Below are positions 17,586 through 29,302 of a stretch of 64,000 nucleotides of DNA, piece by piece (position 1 is the stretch's first letter; every line of letters begins with the position of its first letter). Under the pieces are notes generated by a model that was not told the DNA's origin, made no database searches, and saw only the letters and a list, made by a program, of their open reading frames with translations. The position numbers and the translations under genes were made by a program. The DNA is from Rhodopirellula baltica (lineage in GTDB: Bacteria; Planctomycetota; Planctomycetia; Pirellulales; Pirellulaceae), in NCBI GenBank assembly GCA_002901265.1, contig PPHI01000017.1, positions 62,001 to 126,000 of the forward strand, in the 5' to 3' direction.

Positions 17586-20054
17586 ATGTCGGCGCAACCG
17601 CTGGACATTCCCGGCGCACTTTGGCGCTATCGCTGGGCTGTGCTGCTGCCAGGTATCCTGTTCGGAATGATCGGGTTTCTGATCTTCACGCAGATGCCCG
17701 AAACCTATCGCTCGTCAACGCGACTGATGGTCGAGTCGAATCGCCCGCCGATCCTTGACACCGTCACCGGAGAAGTCGTCGGCGGCGTCCCAGACATCGA
17801 AGTCCTGCAAGCACAGCTGTACAGCGATACAGTTGCCCGCATGGCTTTCGAACAGCCGGTGATGCAGCCGTTCAAAGAGCTTTACGAAAACAATCTGGAG
17901 AAGTTCGCCAAAGAGGTTCAGGAAACACTGACCCTCGAGCCCGAGGTGACGGACGTCAAAACGGCTCAATCTTTGATCACTCTGTTGCACTTCGACAGCG
18001 AGATCCCGGAGCACTGCGAAGCGGCGACACAGGCCTATAGCAAGTCACTGCAAGATTACTACAACCAACGCCATCGCCACACGCAAGAAGACCTCACGCG
18101 TTTGATCAACGTGGCGATCGGCTCGCTGGCTCCCAAGCTCGCCGAAATGGAACGCGTCTACAACGACTTCCGCCGGGAAGCACCGCTCGACTGGGACAGC
18201 GAAGGCAACGCGATCAACCCGCACCGCGAACGCCACCTGGCCTTGATCGCCGAACGCTCGCGTCAATTCCAAGAACTGCGTTCGCAAGAAACGATTTTGT
18301 CGCAAATGGAAAGCGTCGCAAAGCAGTCCGACGACCCGCGGATTGTCTTGAATGTGATGAGCCAATTGCTCGGTGCAAAGATCAGCTCGATCTCCGACAA
18401 ACGTGACAACGACCCACTCGTTGGCGATAGCGCTTTGGCGGCGATCGACGTCCAAAAGACTCTGCTGCCGTTGATGGTCGAACGAAACATCAACGCTCGC
18501 GAATTCGGCGAGTCGCACCCGACGGTCAAAGCGTTTGATCAACAGCTCGAAACAACTCGCGAAGAACTGTTGAAACTGGTTGAGCAACAATCTGACCGTA
18601 TCGCGAAGCTTCGTGAAAAATGGTTCGAAGACACCTACGGTGATCCAGTCGCCCGCGCGAAAGAAACCGTCGAGGCTGTCTTGTATTCGCACAAGGCAAT
18701 GGTCAAGACGCAGCAACTGCACCTGAAAGATCTCGATGACCAGATCGCCAGCGAAAAACGCGCTGCCGCTGAGTTGGCCAAGGACGAGCAAAAGAACGCT
18801 CAGATGATCCGTGAGATTGAGCAAAGCCGTGAACTGCTGCATCAACTCGAAGAAAACATGCGGAAGTCGCAACTTGGCAACGACGACAGCGTCACGAAAG
18901 TCGACGAACTTTGGAAACCGACCAAGGCGATGGTTGTCGGACCTAGCTTGATCAAAACGGCCGGCTTGGGCACCGTGCTCGGCATCCTGCTTGGCAGCGG
19001 CCTTGCGTTGCTGCTCGAGAAAAACGCCAACACGTTCCGCGATCCGGAAGAAATCAGCGCGACGCTGGGTGTCGCGATTTTGGCTCACATCCCATTCTTC
19101 CGCGGCAAACGCCGAAAAACGAAGAAAGGCGAACTCGACCCTTACAAGTCTTTGTCCACCGACTTGGCGGTCGTTCACCAGCCATCGAGCATGACGGCCG
19201 AATCGATCCGCTCCTTGCGAACGGCAACGTTCTTTGACATGAGCAACATCGAACGCGGACGGATCTTGCAAGTCACCAGCCCCTTGCCCGGTGACGGTAA
19301 AAGCACGATTGCATGTAACCTCGCGTGCTCGATCGCCCAAAGTGGTAAACGCGTCCTCGCGATCGACTGTGACTTGCGTCGTCCCCAACTGACCGACAAC
19401 TTCGCGTGCGAAGAAAAACTCGGTTTGACGAATGTACTTAACGGCGAATGCGATCCGCTGGATGCCGCCCACGCGACTCCCCTGCCGAAACTGCATGTGA
19501 TGCCGTCCGGCCCGATTCCGTCGAACCCGGCCGAAGCGTTGACGTCGCCGATGATGAACGAACTGCTCGACTACCTTCGCGAGCAATTCGACTACATCAT
19601 TTTGGACACGCCGCCGCTATTGGTCGTCACCGACCCAAGCATCACGGCGAGCATGGCGGATGCTGTGATCTTGACGCTTCGTATTCGTCGCAAGAGCAAA
19701 CCGAACGCCCGCGAATCGCTGAACATTCTCAACGGTGTTGGTGCAAACGTGCTTGGTGTCGTGATCAACAACTCGGAAGAAGCCACCGCTTCGGACGGAT
19801 ACACCGGTTACGGTTACTACCGCCACGGTCGATACGGCGGGCAGTACTCTCGCGGCAACGGCCAGACCAGCGCGACCAGCGTCGCGGTGACGAACAATCG
19901 CTCGATCATCAAGAACGAGTCGTCAAAGACGAATGGCTTTTCGTCCAAAACCGCCTCATCATCGGGCTCGTCCAGCAACGGCACCTTGGTCAAGACAATG
20001 CCCAAAACGTTGCCTCGTGACAGTGAGTCTGATCACGGCGACTTGAATCAATAA
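17586..20054 (+). CDS. Polysaccharide co-polymerase / BY-type tyrosine autokinase
   Basis: ATG 17586 gives 822 residues. The frame is open from 17415, with another ATG at 17514. The protein is a Wzz-type chain-length regulator fused to a bacterial tyrosine kinase. TM1 is WAVLLPGILFGMIGFLIF near residues 19-36, then a periplasmic coiled-coil region of about 400 residues, then TM2 (LGTVLGILLGSGLALLLEK). The cytoplasmic kinase has Walker A SPLPGDGKST, Walker A' VLAIDCDLRRPQ and Walker B YIILDTPP. The C terminus carries a Tyr cluster (GYTGYGYYRHGRYGGQY), the usual autophosphorylation site. It controls export and length of exopolysaccharide. The exosortase follows 112 bp later. Confidence 0.88.
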   Translation: MSAQPLDIPGALWRYRWAVLLPGILFGMIGFLIFTQMPETYRSSTRLMVESNRPPILDTVTGEVVGGVPDIEVLQAQLYSDTVARMAFEQPVMQPFKELYENNLEKFAKEVQETLTLEPEVTDVKTAQSLITLLHFDSEIPEHCEAATQAYSKSLQDYYNQRHRHTQEDLTRLINVAIGSLAPKLAEMERVYNDFRREAPLDWDSEGNAINPHRERHLALIAERSRQFQELRSQETILSQMESVAKQSDDPRIVLNVMSQLLGAKISSISDKRDNDPLVGDSALAAIDVQKTLLPLMVERNINAREFGESHPTVKAFDQQLETTREELLKLVEQQSDRIAKLREKWFEDTYGDPVARAKETVEAVLYSHKAMVKTQQLHLKDLDDQIASEKRAAAELAKDEQKNAQMIREIEQSRELLHQLEENMRKSQLGNDDSVTKVDELWKPTKAMVVGPSLIKTAGLGTVLGILLGSGLALLLEKNANTFRDPEEISATLGVAILAHIPFFRGKRRKTKKGELDPYKSLSTDLAVVHQPSSMTAESIRSLRTATFFDMSNIERGRILQVTSPLPGDGKSTIACNLACSIAQSGKRVLAIDCDLRRPQLTDNFACEEKLGLTNVLNGECDPLDAAHATPLPKLHVMPSGPIPSNPAEALTSPMMNELLDYLREQFDYIILDTPPLLVVTDPSITASMADAVILTLRIRRKSKPNARESLNILNGVGANVLGVVINNSEEATASDGYTGYGYYRHGRYGGQYSRGNGQTSATSVAVTNNRSIIKNESSKTNGFSSKTASSSGSSSNGTLVKTMPKTLPRDSESDHGDLNQ

Positions 20055-20090
20055 CGGCCCTCGGTTGAAACAACCGTGTGCGTCAAATCG

Positions 20091-20129
20091 GAACCGCGTC
20101 TTGTCCTTGCGACGACACGCGGTTCGTTT
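20091..20129 (+). terminator. Possible weak terminator between BY-kinase and exosortase genes
   Basis: GAACCGCGT (20091-20099) pairs with ACGCGGTTC (20117-20125) over 9 bp, followed by GTTTT. The loop is long (17 bases) and the T run is short, so termination would be partial at best, possibly lowering expression of the downstream gene. Confidence 0.4.
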
Positions 20130-20166
20130 TGCATGACAATCCTCCAATTCGACAACTATCGATACC

Positions 20167-22083
20167 ATGTCGTCCGCGGACTCTGCACAGGCGGGAAGCT
20201 CGGTCAATGACGAGCACTTGAATCCTGCCCCTTCTTCGGCTGGTTCTGATCAGCAAACAATCGGATCGCCACACTCGAATTGGCGATGGTTCTGGCTGGC
20301 GCTGGGCATCGTTTCCGTGCCATTGCTGGTGCCCTACCTGGTAACGCTGTGGGCAAACACCACCTACCACTACATCCCGTTTGCCGTTGCCGTCGTGGTT
20401 TGGCTCGCTTATCAGCGCAGCGACGGGGTGTTCTATCCTCCGCGCGGCACAGCCAGTTGGGCTGCTGTCGGCATTGGATTGCTGCTGGTCGTCGCGGGCG
20501 CGATTTTAAAGTTTCCCTGGTTTGGCGCAGTCGCTTGCGTGTTGTTTGCGACGTCGCTGCTGCGCGCAATGCGTGGGCCACATGACCGCACGCTTCTTGT
20601 CCTTGCCCTTCCACTCTGGTCAGCGATTCAGCTGATTCGCTTGGACGCGTTGTTGGTCATTCGTCTGCAACGGATCACAACTTGGATGTCGAGCGTCCTG
20701 CTTGACGCGGTCGCGATCCCACACGCGGTCACCAACAACGTGATTCAACTTGCCGATCGCGAGTTGTTTGTGGCGGAGGCATGCAGCGGAATCCAATCCG
20801 TTTTTACGCTTGGATTTCTTGCCCTTACAGTCGTTGCATGGAAAAAGCGGCGTGTCTGGACCGCACCGATTTACTTGGGCATTGCCTGTCTGCTGGCCCT
20901 GTTTTCGAATGTCGTCCGAGTCACCGTCGTGGCATTGGCGGCTAGCTGGTACCAGATCGACTTGGCAGAAGGCTGGCCGCACGAACTGCTCGGCTATCTG
21001 GCACTCGGACTCGCATTCGCGTTTCTGTTGTCCTTCGACTTCCTGATGGTGACGCTGTTCCACGTTGTGCCTGACGAAACGGAATTCAATCCGCTCGTTA
21101 GTGTTTGGAACCGCATCGCGATCCGCGACAGCGAGGAGGAAGGCGGTCGAATGACCCAACGTGATACCAACACCTGGATCGAACAAGACCGGCGCGGCAT
21201 GTTTTTCGAAACAGCCCAATCACTCGTGCGAAACCGCAACGCGCAGATCGGATTTTTGTGCGTGATGGTCGTGGTTGGCGGGCTTTCAATCTTTCAAGTG
21301 ATCACGTCTCGTCGACCAGAAGACCGTGTCTCTGGTGAAACCGACTTGGTCTTTGACCCGCCGTCTGATTTGGTGAGTGCCCTGCAATCCTTGTCGGTGG
21401 TCAATCACGTTGCCAACCGCAACTACGAAGTTCCCTACTTGGGAGCAAACTCCGACGTGTGGGAATGTTCTTGGGAAGACATGACCGCCCAGATCGTCCT
21501 CAGTCAACCGCACAAAGGTTGGCACGAATTGTGTGACTGCTACGAACGATTGGACTGGATGTTGCTCGACCGGGACATCAAGTCGCCAACCGACTTCGAA
21601 ACACTTGAAATCGAATCGCAAAACCCCGACGCGCTGCGAACCACCTACGTGCTCGCCCGTTTCAAACAGGGCCCCTCGGCACGAGGATACCTTCTGTTCT
21701 CGGGAATCGGCAGCGACGGAACTCTGCTTGATGCGCCAAATAGTTTGGCGGCATTTTCCCACCGCGTTTGGAACCGCATCGACTCGACAGGTGTGTGGGA
21801 CCAAAACGAAGTGCTGATGTTTCAGATGTGGGTGATTGTCCCTGACAAAATCGAACCGAAACGCTTGCTGGCTCTCGAAGAAGACTTCATCGCAATGCGT
21901 GCGAAGATCGCCGATGCGATTGCAATCAACGCGGGCCGCATTCGGCCTACGGAAACGAAATCGCAGCCCGCCCAAGCGAACGTACAGCGTCCGAATGACG
22001 CGACACCCGAAGTCGCCGCGTTCGCCACCGAAGCGAGCAGCTTGTCGGACGACAAACTAACGACCGAATCGGAGGTGCACTGA
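20167..22083 (+). CDS. xrtU: Exosortase (XrtU-like) with C-terminal EpsI-like domain
   Basis: The 638-residue membrane protein is an exosortase, the cysteine transpeptidase-like enzyme that processes PEP-CTERM-type sorting signals during export of envelope proteins. About eight membrane helices fill residues 40-300. The catalytic residues are visible: Cys206 in EACSGIQSVFTLG, Arg251 in FSNVVRVTVVAL, and His272 in GWPHELLGYLALG. A further membrane helix near residue 360 is followed by a periplasmic domain (KGWHELCDCYERLDWMLLDR) like the EpsI-type domain. Within this class it best fits the planctomycete XrtU type. Its stop almost touches the next gene at 22085. Confidence 0.82.
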   Translation: MSSADSAQAGSSVNDEHLNPAPSSAGSDQQTIGSPHSNWRWFWLALGIVSVPLLVPYLVTLWANTTYHYIPFAVAVVVWLAYQRSDGVFYPPRGTASWAAVGIGLLLVVAGAILKFPWFGAVACVLFATSLLRAMRGPHDRTLLVLALPLWSAIQLIRLDALLVIRLQRITTWMSSVLLDAVAIPHAVTNNVIQLADRELFVAEACSGIQSVFTLGFLALTVVAWKKRRVWTAPIYLGIACLLALFSNVVRVTVVALAASWYQIDLAEGWPHELLGYLALGLAFAFLLSFDFLMVTLFHVVPDETEFNPLVSVWNRIAIRDSEEEGGRMTQRDTNTWIEQDRRGMFFETAQSLVRNRNAQIGFLCVMVVVGGLSIFQVITSRRPEDRVSGETDLVFDPPSDLVSALQSLSVVNHVANRNYEVPYLGANSDVWECSWEDMTAQIVLSQPHKGWHELCDCYERLDWMLLDRDIKSPTDFETLEIESQNPDALRTTYVLARFKQGPSARGYLLFSGIGSDGTLLDAPNSLAAFSHRVWNRIDSTGVWDQNEVLMFQMWVIVPDKIEPKRLLALEEDFIAMRAKIADAIAINAGRIRPTETKSQPAQANVQRPNDATPEVAAFATEASSLSDDKLTTESEVH

Positions 22084-22084
22084 G

Positions 22085-23611
22085 ATGCAAGCGTTAAACC
22101 CTCTGGCCTGGATGCGATGGTGCACCGAATTTATCCGAGCGTGGTTCTTGGGGATTCCTTGGCAAGACGCTCCCAAAGCGATCCCGGCAATCATCCTGTC
22201 GGTCGTCTTGTTTGTCACCGGCTTCATCGCGTTTAGCGGCGGAACCGGTTGGCGCAATCGCCGACTTGAACGCCAACTGATGGTGTCGCTGGAAAAGGAT
22301 GACTTTCCGACCGCCGAAATCGTTATCAAGCGGCAACTCGAAACAGACCCCAACAACCTCGAATTGCTGCACCGCTACGCGTGGGTGCGAGATGCACAGT
22401 CACACAGCGAAGAAGCAACGCAAATCATGCGAAAACTGCTGCAGCGCCGACACGTTCCGGCAGCTCGGTGGTTATTGCAGAATGAAATGCTTGGCAAGAA
22501 ATGGGCCGACTTTGATGAGCAACAACTCGACGAATGCGGTTTAATTCTGGAGCTGATCTGTGACGCCGATTCGAAAGACATCAACGTCAGGAAGATGTAC
22601 ACCGACTATGCGATCTTCCGCCGTCGCTATGCCGCGGCGATCGAAATGCTTGACGAGCTATCGCAAACGGAACCATTGCTGGGACTAAAGGCCGCCGAGC
22701 TTTCCCGCCGCATCGGCGACACGGACAAGGCCGAACTGTATGCGACGAAAGCCCTGGACAAGGCCCAGGAAATGCAAAAGGACGATCCGATGAACGCCAG
22801 CTTGGCATTCATGGTCGCCCGCAATCAGCTGTTCCTCGAACGACACAGTGACGCGATTCGGACATTGAAAGGCAGTCTGGAAATCGCGCAGACGGAACAA
22901 GAGAAAAAAATGCTGACGCTGGGACTTGGCGATGCGATCGTCGCTTACGTCAACTACATCGAAAAGTCACCGACGGACACCGTCAGCGAACGACTCCGCG
23001 TCATGCGCATGCTCGAGGTGGCGGTTCAGATCGCTCCCAACAACCCTCGCGTCGTGACGATGCTGGCAGACCACGTCCTAGGGAACCTCGACGAATCTGA
23101 CAAAGATGTCGTCAGTGTTCGCAACGCACTGGTGAAAGGATCTCCACTTTGGATTTCACACTTCATCAAAGGCACCGCGGCATTGATGAAGGAAGACGTT
23201 GACAACGCCGAACTGCACCTGGGCCTCGCCGCTGACTTAAATGACAAAAGCGCCGCCGTTCTCAACAACTTGGCGGTCGCACTGACGATGCGTGAAGACG
23301 CTGACCTGGAACGCGCCCTGCAGGTTTCGGACAAGGCAATCGAGTCGACGCCAATGCCGACACCGCACTTTTTCGAAACGCGTGGCCAAATCCTGTTTCG
23401 GATGGAACGCTACCGCGACGCGATCAGCGACTTAGAACAATCACTCACGTCGCCATCGCTGGCACTAAAAGCCCACGAAATGCTGGCACAGTGCTACGAC
23501 AAAGTTGGCGATTCCGAGCTCGCTGACGAACACCGTCGCGAAGCAGAGCTGATGAAGAAAGACGCGGCCGCAGGGGAGCTCGAGTTCCCCAATAGCAAAT
23601 CCGAGGAATAG
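22085..23611 (+). CDS. Membrane-anchored TPR protein of the exosortase locus
   Basis: ATG 22085 lies directly after the exosortase stop, so the two are translated as a unit. The 508 residues start with a short cytoplasmic part and one membrane helix (AIPAIILSVVLFVTGFIAF, about 33-51). Tetratricopeptide-type helical pairs follow through the rest (for example DPNNLELLHRYAWVRDAQSH and SAAVLNNLAVALTMREDADL). TPR proteins of this kind accompany exosortase/EPS loci, where they probably scaffold export or chain assembly in the periplasm. A terminator follows at 23667. Confidence 0.75.
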   Translation: MQALNPLAWMRWCTEFIRAWFLGIPWQDAPKAIPAIILSVVLFVTGFIAFSGGTGWRNRRLERQLMVSLEKDDFPTAEIVIKRQLETDPNNLELLHRYAWVRDAQSHSEEATQIMRKLLQRRHVPAARWLLQNEMLGKKWADFDEQQLDECGLILELICDADSKDINVRKMYTDYAIFRRRYAAAIEMLDELSQTEPLLGLKAAELSRRIGDTDKAELYATKALDKAQEMQKDDPMNASLAFMVARNQLFLERHSDAIRTLKGSLEIAQTEQEKKMLTLGLGDAIVAYVNYIEKSPTDTVSERLRVMRMLEVAVQIAPNNPRVVTMLADHVLGNLDESDKDVVSVRNALVKGSPLWISHFIKGTAALMKEDVDNAELHLGLAADLNDKSAAVLNNLAVALTMREDADLERALQVSDKAIESTPMPTPHFFETRGQILFRMERYRDAISDLEQSLTSPSLALKAHEMLAQCYDKVGDSELADEHRREAELMKKDAAAGELEFPNSKSEE

Positions 23612-23666
23612 GCCTGGCGGCAAGACCTAGGCAGTGCCGTAGGCCTTGCTTCCCTCCACACAACGG

Positions 23667-23714
23667 TTGCCCCAAGTGCTCGGCCCTACAGCCGCACCTG
23701 GGGCAATTTTTTTT
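23667..23714 (+). terminator. Rho-independent terminator of the exosortase operon
   Basis: TTGCCCCAAGTGC and GCACCTGGGGCAA pair with a single mismatch over 13 positions, followed at once by eight T (23707-23714). It is correctly placed 55 bp after the TPR gene stop. Confidence 0.85.
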
Positions 23715-23857
23715 CCTGGAATGATCGTCACAGGGGCTGAGCGATTTATCCTTTTGGGCTGACATTGTCGATTGGTCAGAGGTAGGATTGGGTACGGATC
23801 GGTTGCCCGATTCAATTACCTACAAGGCGGTACTCCTAGGTTTGAATAGATCGGTCA

Positions 23858-24247
23858 ATGGCACGATTTGGCATCGTTTCTGGACTTCTTTTGTGCATCG
23901 ATACGGCGATCGCACTCTTCGGCTCGATTGAGAAAGTCCCTCTGCTTTTTATCCCCATGATGTTGGGGATTCCCATCCTGTTTTTCGGGGTGGTGGCGTT
24001 GAATCCGCACCGCAAACGCCAGGCTCTGGCGACAGCCGCCGGTGTGGGCAGCCTCGGTCTGCTGATCGGCTGTGGCCAAGTGTTCCAGTTTTTGTCGATT
24101 TGGCGAAATGCCGGAATCGTGAACATGCACTTCGCCCGAATTGTCACGATGATGATCGCCATTTGCATCGTGTTCGTGTTTAGCTACTGCTGGACGATGG
24201 TCCGCAGCGAAGGCTTCCGACTACGCCGTAGCACCTCGACCCGCTGA
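23858..24247 (+). CDS. Small integral membrane protein
   Basis: The 129-residue product has about four hydrophobic segments: GIVSGLLLCIDTAIALFG, LFIPMMLGIPILFFGVVAL, GVGSLGLLIGCGQVFQF and VTMMIAICIVFVFSYCWTMV. It ends in a basic tail (RSEGFRLRRSTSTR) that is probably cytoplasmic. No family is recognised. It stands alone between the terminator at 23667 and the cimA leader region. Confidence 0.6.
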   Translation: MARFGIVSGLLLCIDTAIALFGSIEKVPLLFIPMMLGIPILFFGVVALNPHRKRQALATAAGVGSLGLLIGCGQVFQFLSIWRNAGIVNMHFARIVTMMIAICIVFVFSYCWTMVRSEGFRLRRSTSTR

Positions 24248-24415
24248 CTGGCACCACCGGCTGGCAAAACGACCGATTCGGGGGCGGATTCAGCCTCCGC
24301 ACAGACGTTTGAGGCGCCATCCCCAACGAAACAGCCGTGATTGACGAACGCGAGGCACAGGTTTATCCTCACCGCCAGCCGACTGAACCCCACCCCGAAT
24401 TGAAGCATTCCCCGC

Positions 24416-24466
24416 ATGATTACCCGTGTCATTATTTGCCGCGTCCCTGGCTCGGTTTGCCAGTGA
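24416..24466 (+). CDS. Candidate leader peptide upstream of cimA-valS
   Basis: A 16-codon frame, MITRVIICRVPGSVCQ, ends in TGA at 24464. Six of its 16 residues are Ile or Val, including the consecutive pair Ile6-Ile7. The two downstream genes make an isoleucine precursor (cimA) and charge tRNA-Val (valS). A G-rich run, GTGGGGG at 24471-24477, begins five bases after the stop. It could pair with CCCCCGT at 24560-24566 in the terminator. That is the geometry of a classical attenuator. There is no strong ribosome binding site, so the frame may be fortuitous. Confidence 0.4.
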   Translation: MITRVIICRVPGSVCQ

Positions 24467-24559
24467 TGACGTGGGGGAAACGATGCCCTGGAACCACTCA
24501 GCCTGCACCGGCTTGTTGAGATTTCGTTCCGGTGACACGGTAGTTCAAACAAACAGCAC

Positions 24560-24592
24560 CCCCCGTAGCAGGCCCGCTTCGGGGGTTTTTTT
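24560..24592 (+). terminator. Terminator/attenuator directly before cimA
   Basis: CCCCCG (24560-24565) pairs with CGGGGG (24580-24585), with an inner AGC/GCT stem and loop AGGCCC, followed by seven T at 24586-24592. It ends only 16 bp before the cimA ATG, which leaves no room for a promoter after it. Transcripts reaching cimA from upstream must therefore read through it. Confidence 0.75.
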
Positions 24593-24608
24593 GTAAACGA
24601 AAGTAGCC

Positions 24609-26200
<1,592 letters not shown>

Positions 26201-26204
<4 letters not shown>

Positions 26205-29200
26205 ACGAAAACACCATCCCGATTCGGTTCGATCACTCAACCGCAGCCGACGAGATTGCGCAGCGATGGGACAAGGCCGGTTGCAGCCACGCGGAAGTTA
26301 ATCCGAACAAGAAGCCTTACTCAATCGTTATCCCGCCGCCAAACGTGACCGGTGCGTTGCACTTGGGGCACGGTTTGAATAACACGCTACAAGACATTTT
26401 GATCCGTACCAAACGGATGCAAGGTTTCGAAGCGCTGTGGATGCCGGGAACAGACCACGCCGGGATCGCAACTCAAGCGGTCGTCGAGCGACGCTTGAAG
26501 GAACAGGAAAACCTGTCGCGTCACGACATCGGCCGCGAAGGTTTGGTGGAGCGTATCTGGAGCTGGAAAGACCAATACGAAAAACGCATCATCGGCCAAT
26601 TGCAGCGGATGGGCTGCAGTTGTGACTGGCGTCGTACGCGGTTCACGCTGGACCCAACCTGTGCGGCCGCCGTTCGGGCCACGTTCTTTGATCTGTTCCA
26701 AAAACAACTGATCTATCGCGGCAAACGCTTGGTCAACTGGGACACGTTTTTGCAAACGGCGGTCAGCAACGACGAAGTCGAGAACGTCACCAAGAAAGGT
26801 CACTTCTATCACTTCCGTTACCCGGTGATCGATCCCAAACCCGGTGAGCCCGAGTTCGTCGAAATCGCGACGACTCGTCCAGAAACGATGCTTGGTGATA
26901 CTGCGGTCGCCGTACACCCTGACCCATCCGCCGCGCTGGATCGTGTCGCCAACGAACTGCAAGAGAAGCTGGTTGCGGCAAGTGCCAAAGAAAAGACTGA
27001 CGTCCAGGCCCAAATCGATGCGCTCGCGAAACGACGTGAGTCGATGCTTCCGAAGCTGATCCAGCTTCGTGACATGGCCGCCGACGGTCGTCAGCTGATG
27101 CTGCCTTTGGTCAATCGCGAGATCCCGCTGGTGACCGATGAGTGGGCGAAACCTGAACTGGGTTCAGGCTGCGTCAAGATCACGCCGGCGCACGATCCCA
27201 ATGACTATGAGGTCGGACAGCGACAAGAGCTGCCGATGATCAACATTTTGAATCCTGACGGGACAATCAACTCGGTCGCGCCAGCGTATGAAGGATTGAC
27301 GATCCCGCAGGCGCGTAAACAAGTTGTCGCCGATTTGGACGAAGCAGGATTGCTCGGCGATATCGAAGACCGCGATATCGAAATGCCGCTGTCAGATCGC
27401 AGTAAGACCGCGATCGAGCCGTACTTGGCTGACCAGTGGTTCGTCAAAATGGATGAACTCGCCCAATCGGCGATGGATGCGGTCAGCGACGAACGCGTCA
27501 AGATTTTCCCGACACGCTATCGCAAAGGCTATCTCGATTGGCTCGGCGAAAAACGCGACTGGCCCGTCAGCCGCCAACTTTGGTGGGGACACCGAATTCC
27601 GATTTGGTCGGCAACGTTTGAGACCGAAGCGGAAGCCAATGCGATCGTCGACAAAGCAAAATCGCTTGCCGGCGACGATCAAATTTCCGCGGCCGTTCAG
27701 CCGAACGCGGATGGCGAGTCCTTTAACGTGTTCGTCTGCTTGCGGAACGAAGACTCGCCGCTGGAACCCAAACTCGAAGCGTTGCGTCTAGTTCGTGATG
27801 CCGACGTACTCGACACCTGGTTCTCATCCGCTCTATGGCCACACAGCACCTTGGGTTGGCCGCAAAAATCCGCAGAGCTCGACTACTTCTATCCGACATC
27901 GACCCTGTGCACCTCGCGCGACATCATCACGTTGTGGGTGGCTCGCATGGTGTTGATGGGTCTGAACAACCTGGGCGAGATTCCCTTCGACCAAGTTTAC
28001 ATCCACCCGACCATCTTGGATGGACACGGCGAACGGATGAGCAAGAGCAAAGGCAACGGTGTTGACCCGATCGACGTGATCGAGAAGTTCGGCCCCGATG
28101 CACTGCGGTTCGGATTGACCGAGATCGCGACCGAAACGCAAGACGTTCGTATGCCCGTCCAGTACGAATGCCCGCACTGCGAAAAACTGGTCGACCAAAC
28201 AAAGAAGAACCGCACCGCAACAACGATCGATTGTCCCGAGTGCAAGAAGACGTTCTCAACACAGTGGGCCGAATCCGAAGCAGACAAGCAACATCCGAAG
28301 GCCGCTGTTGTTAGTGAAAAGTTCGAGAACAGCCGCAACTTCGTGAACAAGTTCTGGAACGCGTCACGATTTGTTCTGATGAACCTCGAAGGCTTCACGC
28401 CGCAAGCGATCGATGTTGCGAAACTGCCGGTGGAAGACCGCTGGCTGCTCAGCCGATTGGCGACCGTTACACGCCAAGTGACTGACGCGATCGAACACTT
28501 CCGATTTGCCGAAGCTCGCAGCGTGATCTACGACTTTGCATGGAACGAGTTCTGCAGTTTCTACGTCGAAATTGCGAAGCCTCGCCTGGCTGACGAAAAA
28601 GAACGCAGTCTCAGCCAAAACGTGATCGTGCACGGTTTGGACACACTACTGAAACTGCTGCATCCGATCACACCGTTTGTGACCGAATCGATCTGGGGCT
28701 TCCTCAATGAGATCGCGCCGACACGTGGCTTGGATCGCAAACCCGCGAGCGAATTGTTGATGGTCGCGCCGTGGCCAGAATCCGATTCAAGTCACAATGA
28801 CGCGGCAATCGAGCGTCAGTTCTCGGAGTTCCAACAAGTGGTCGTCGCGATCCGCCAGATCCGCGCCAGCCAATCGATCAAGCCACAAGAAACGGTACCG
28901 GTTTCGCTAACGTGCAGTGAATCCAGCCAAGCCTTGCTCGCGCCGATGTCGACTTATTTCGCCGGACTTGCTGGCGCCGACGTCCTGGCGATCGGCCCCG
29001 AGGTTGAAGCGTTCGAAACCGACGCACCACTAACGATTCCCGGGATCGGTATCGAAGTCCACGTCGACTTGGAAAAGTTCATCGATGTCGAAGCCGAGCT
29101 ATCGCGTTTGGAAAAGCTGCTTGGTCAAATCATCAAACAGGTCGCTGGCAAAGAATCCAAACTTGCCAACGAAAACTTCGTCTCTCGCGCACCGGCCGAC

Positions 29201-29302
29201 GTTGTCGAGAAAGAACGTTCGTCATTGACAGACTTGATTGCCCGACGGGAATCCGTAGAAGCGGACATCAAGAAACTGCGGGAGAAAGCATCATCCGACT
29301 GA
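26201..29302 (+). CDS. valS: Valyl-tRNA synthetase with zinc-ribbon insertion
   Basis: The ATG at 26201 overlaps the cimA stop (ATGA) and gives 1033 residues. The frame is open further upstream inside cimA. This class Ia synthetase attaches valine to tRNA-Val. The HIGH signature is PPPNVTGALHLGHGLNNTL and the KMSKS signature is GERMSKSKGNGVDP. The editing domain holds TTRPETMLGDTAVAVHP and GCVKITPAHDPNDYEVG. Two insertions are unusual: about 50 charged helical residues after VAVHP, and a Cys4 zinc-ribbon-like segment (CPHC-x17-CPEC, nt 28169-28243) between the catalytic and anticodon-binding domains. The end is the usual ValS coiled-coil arm. Confidence 0.95.

Noticed and set aside
18045-19586. 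Long minus-strand open frame (513 codons) inside the BY-kinase gene
   Set aside because: It is antisense to a gene with clear Wzz and kinase motifs. Its composition (many Phe, Arg, Gln) is that of a mirrored GC-rich coding strand.
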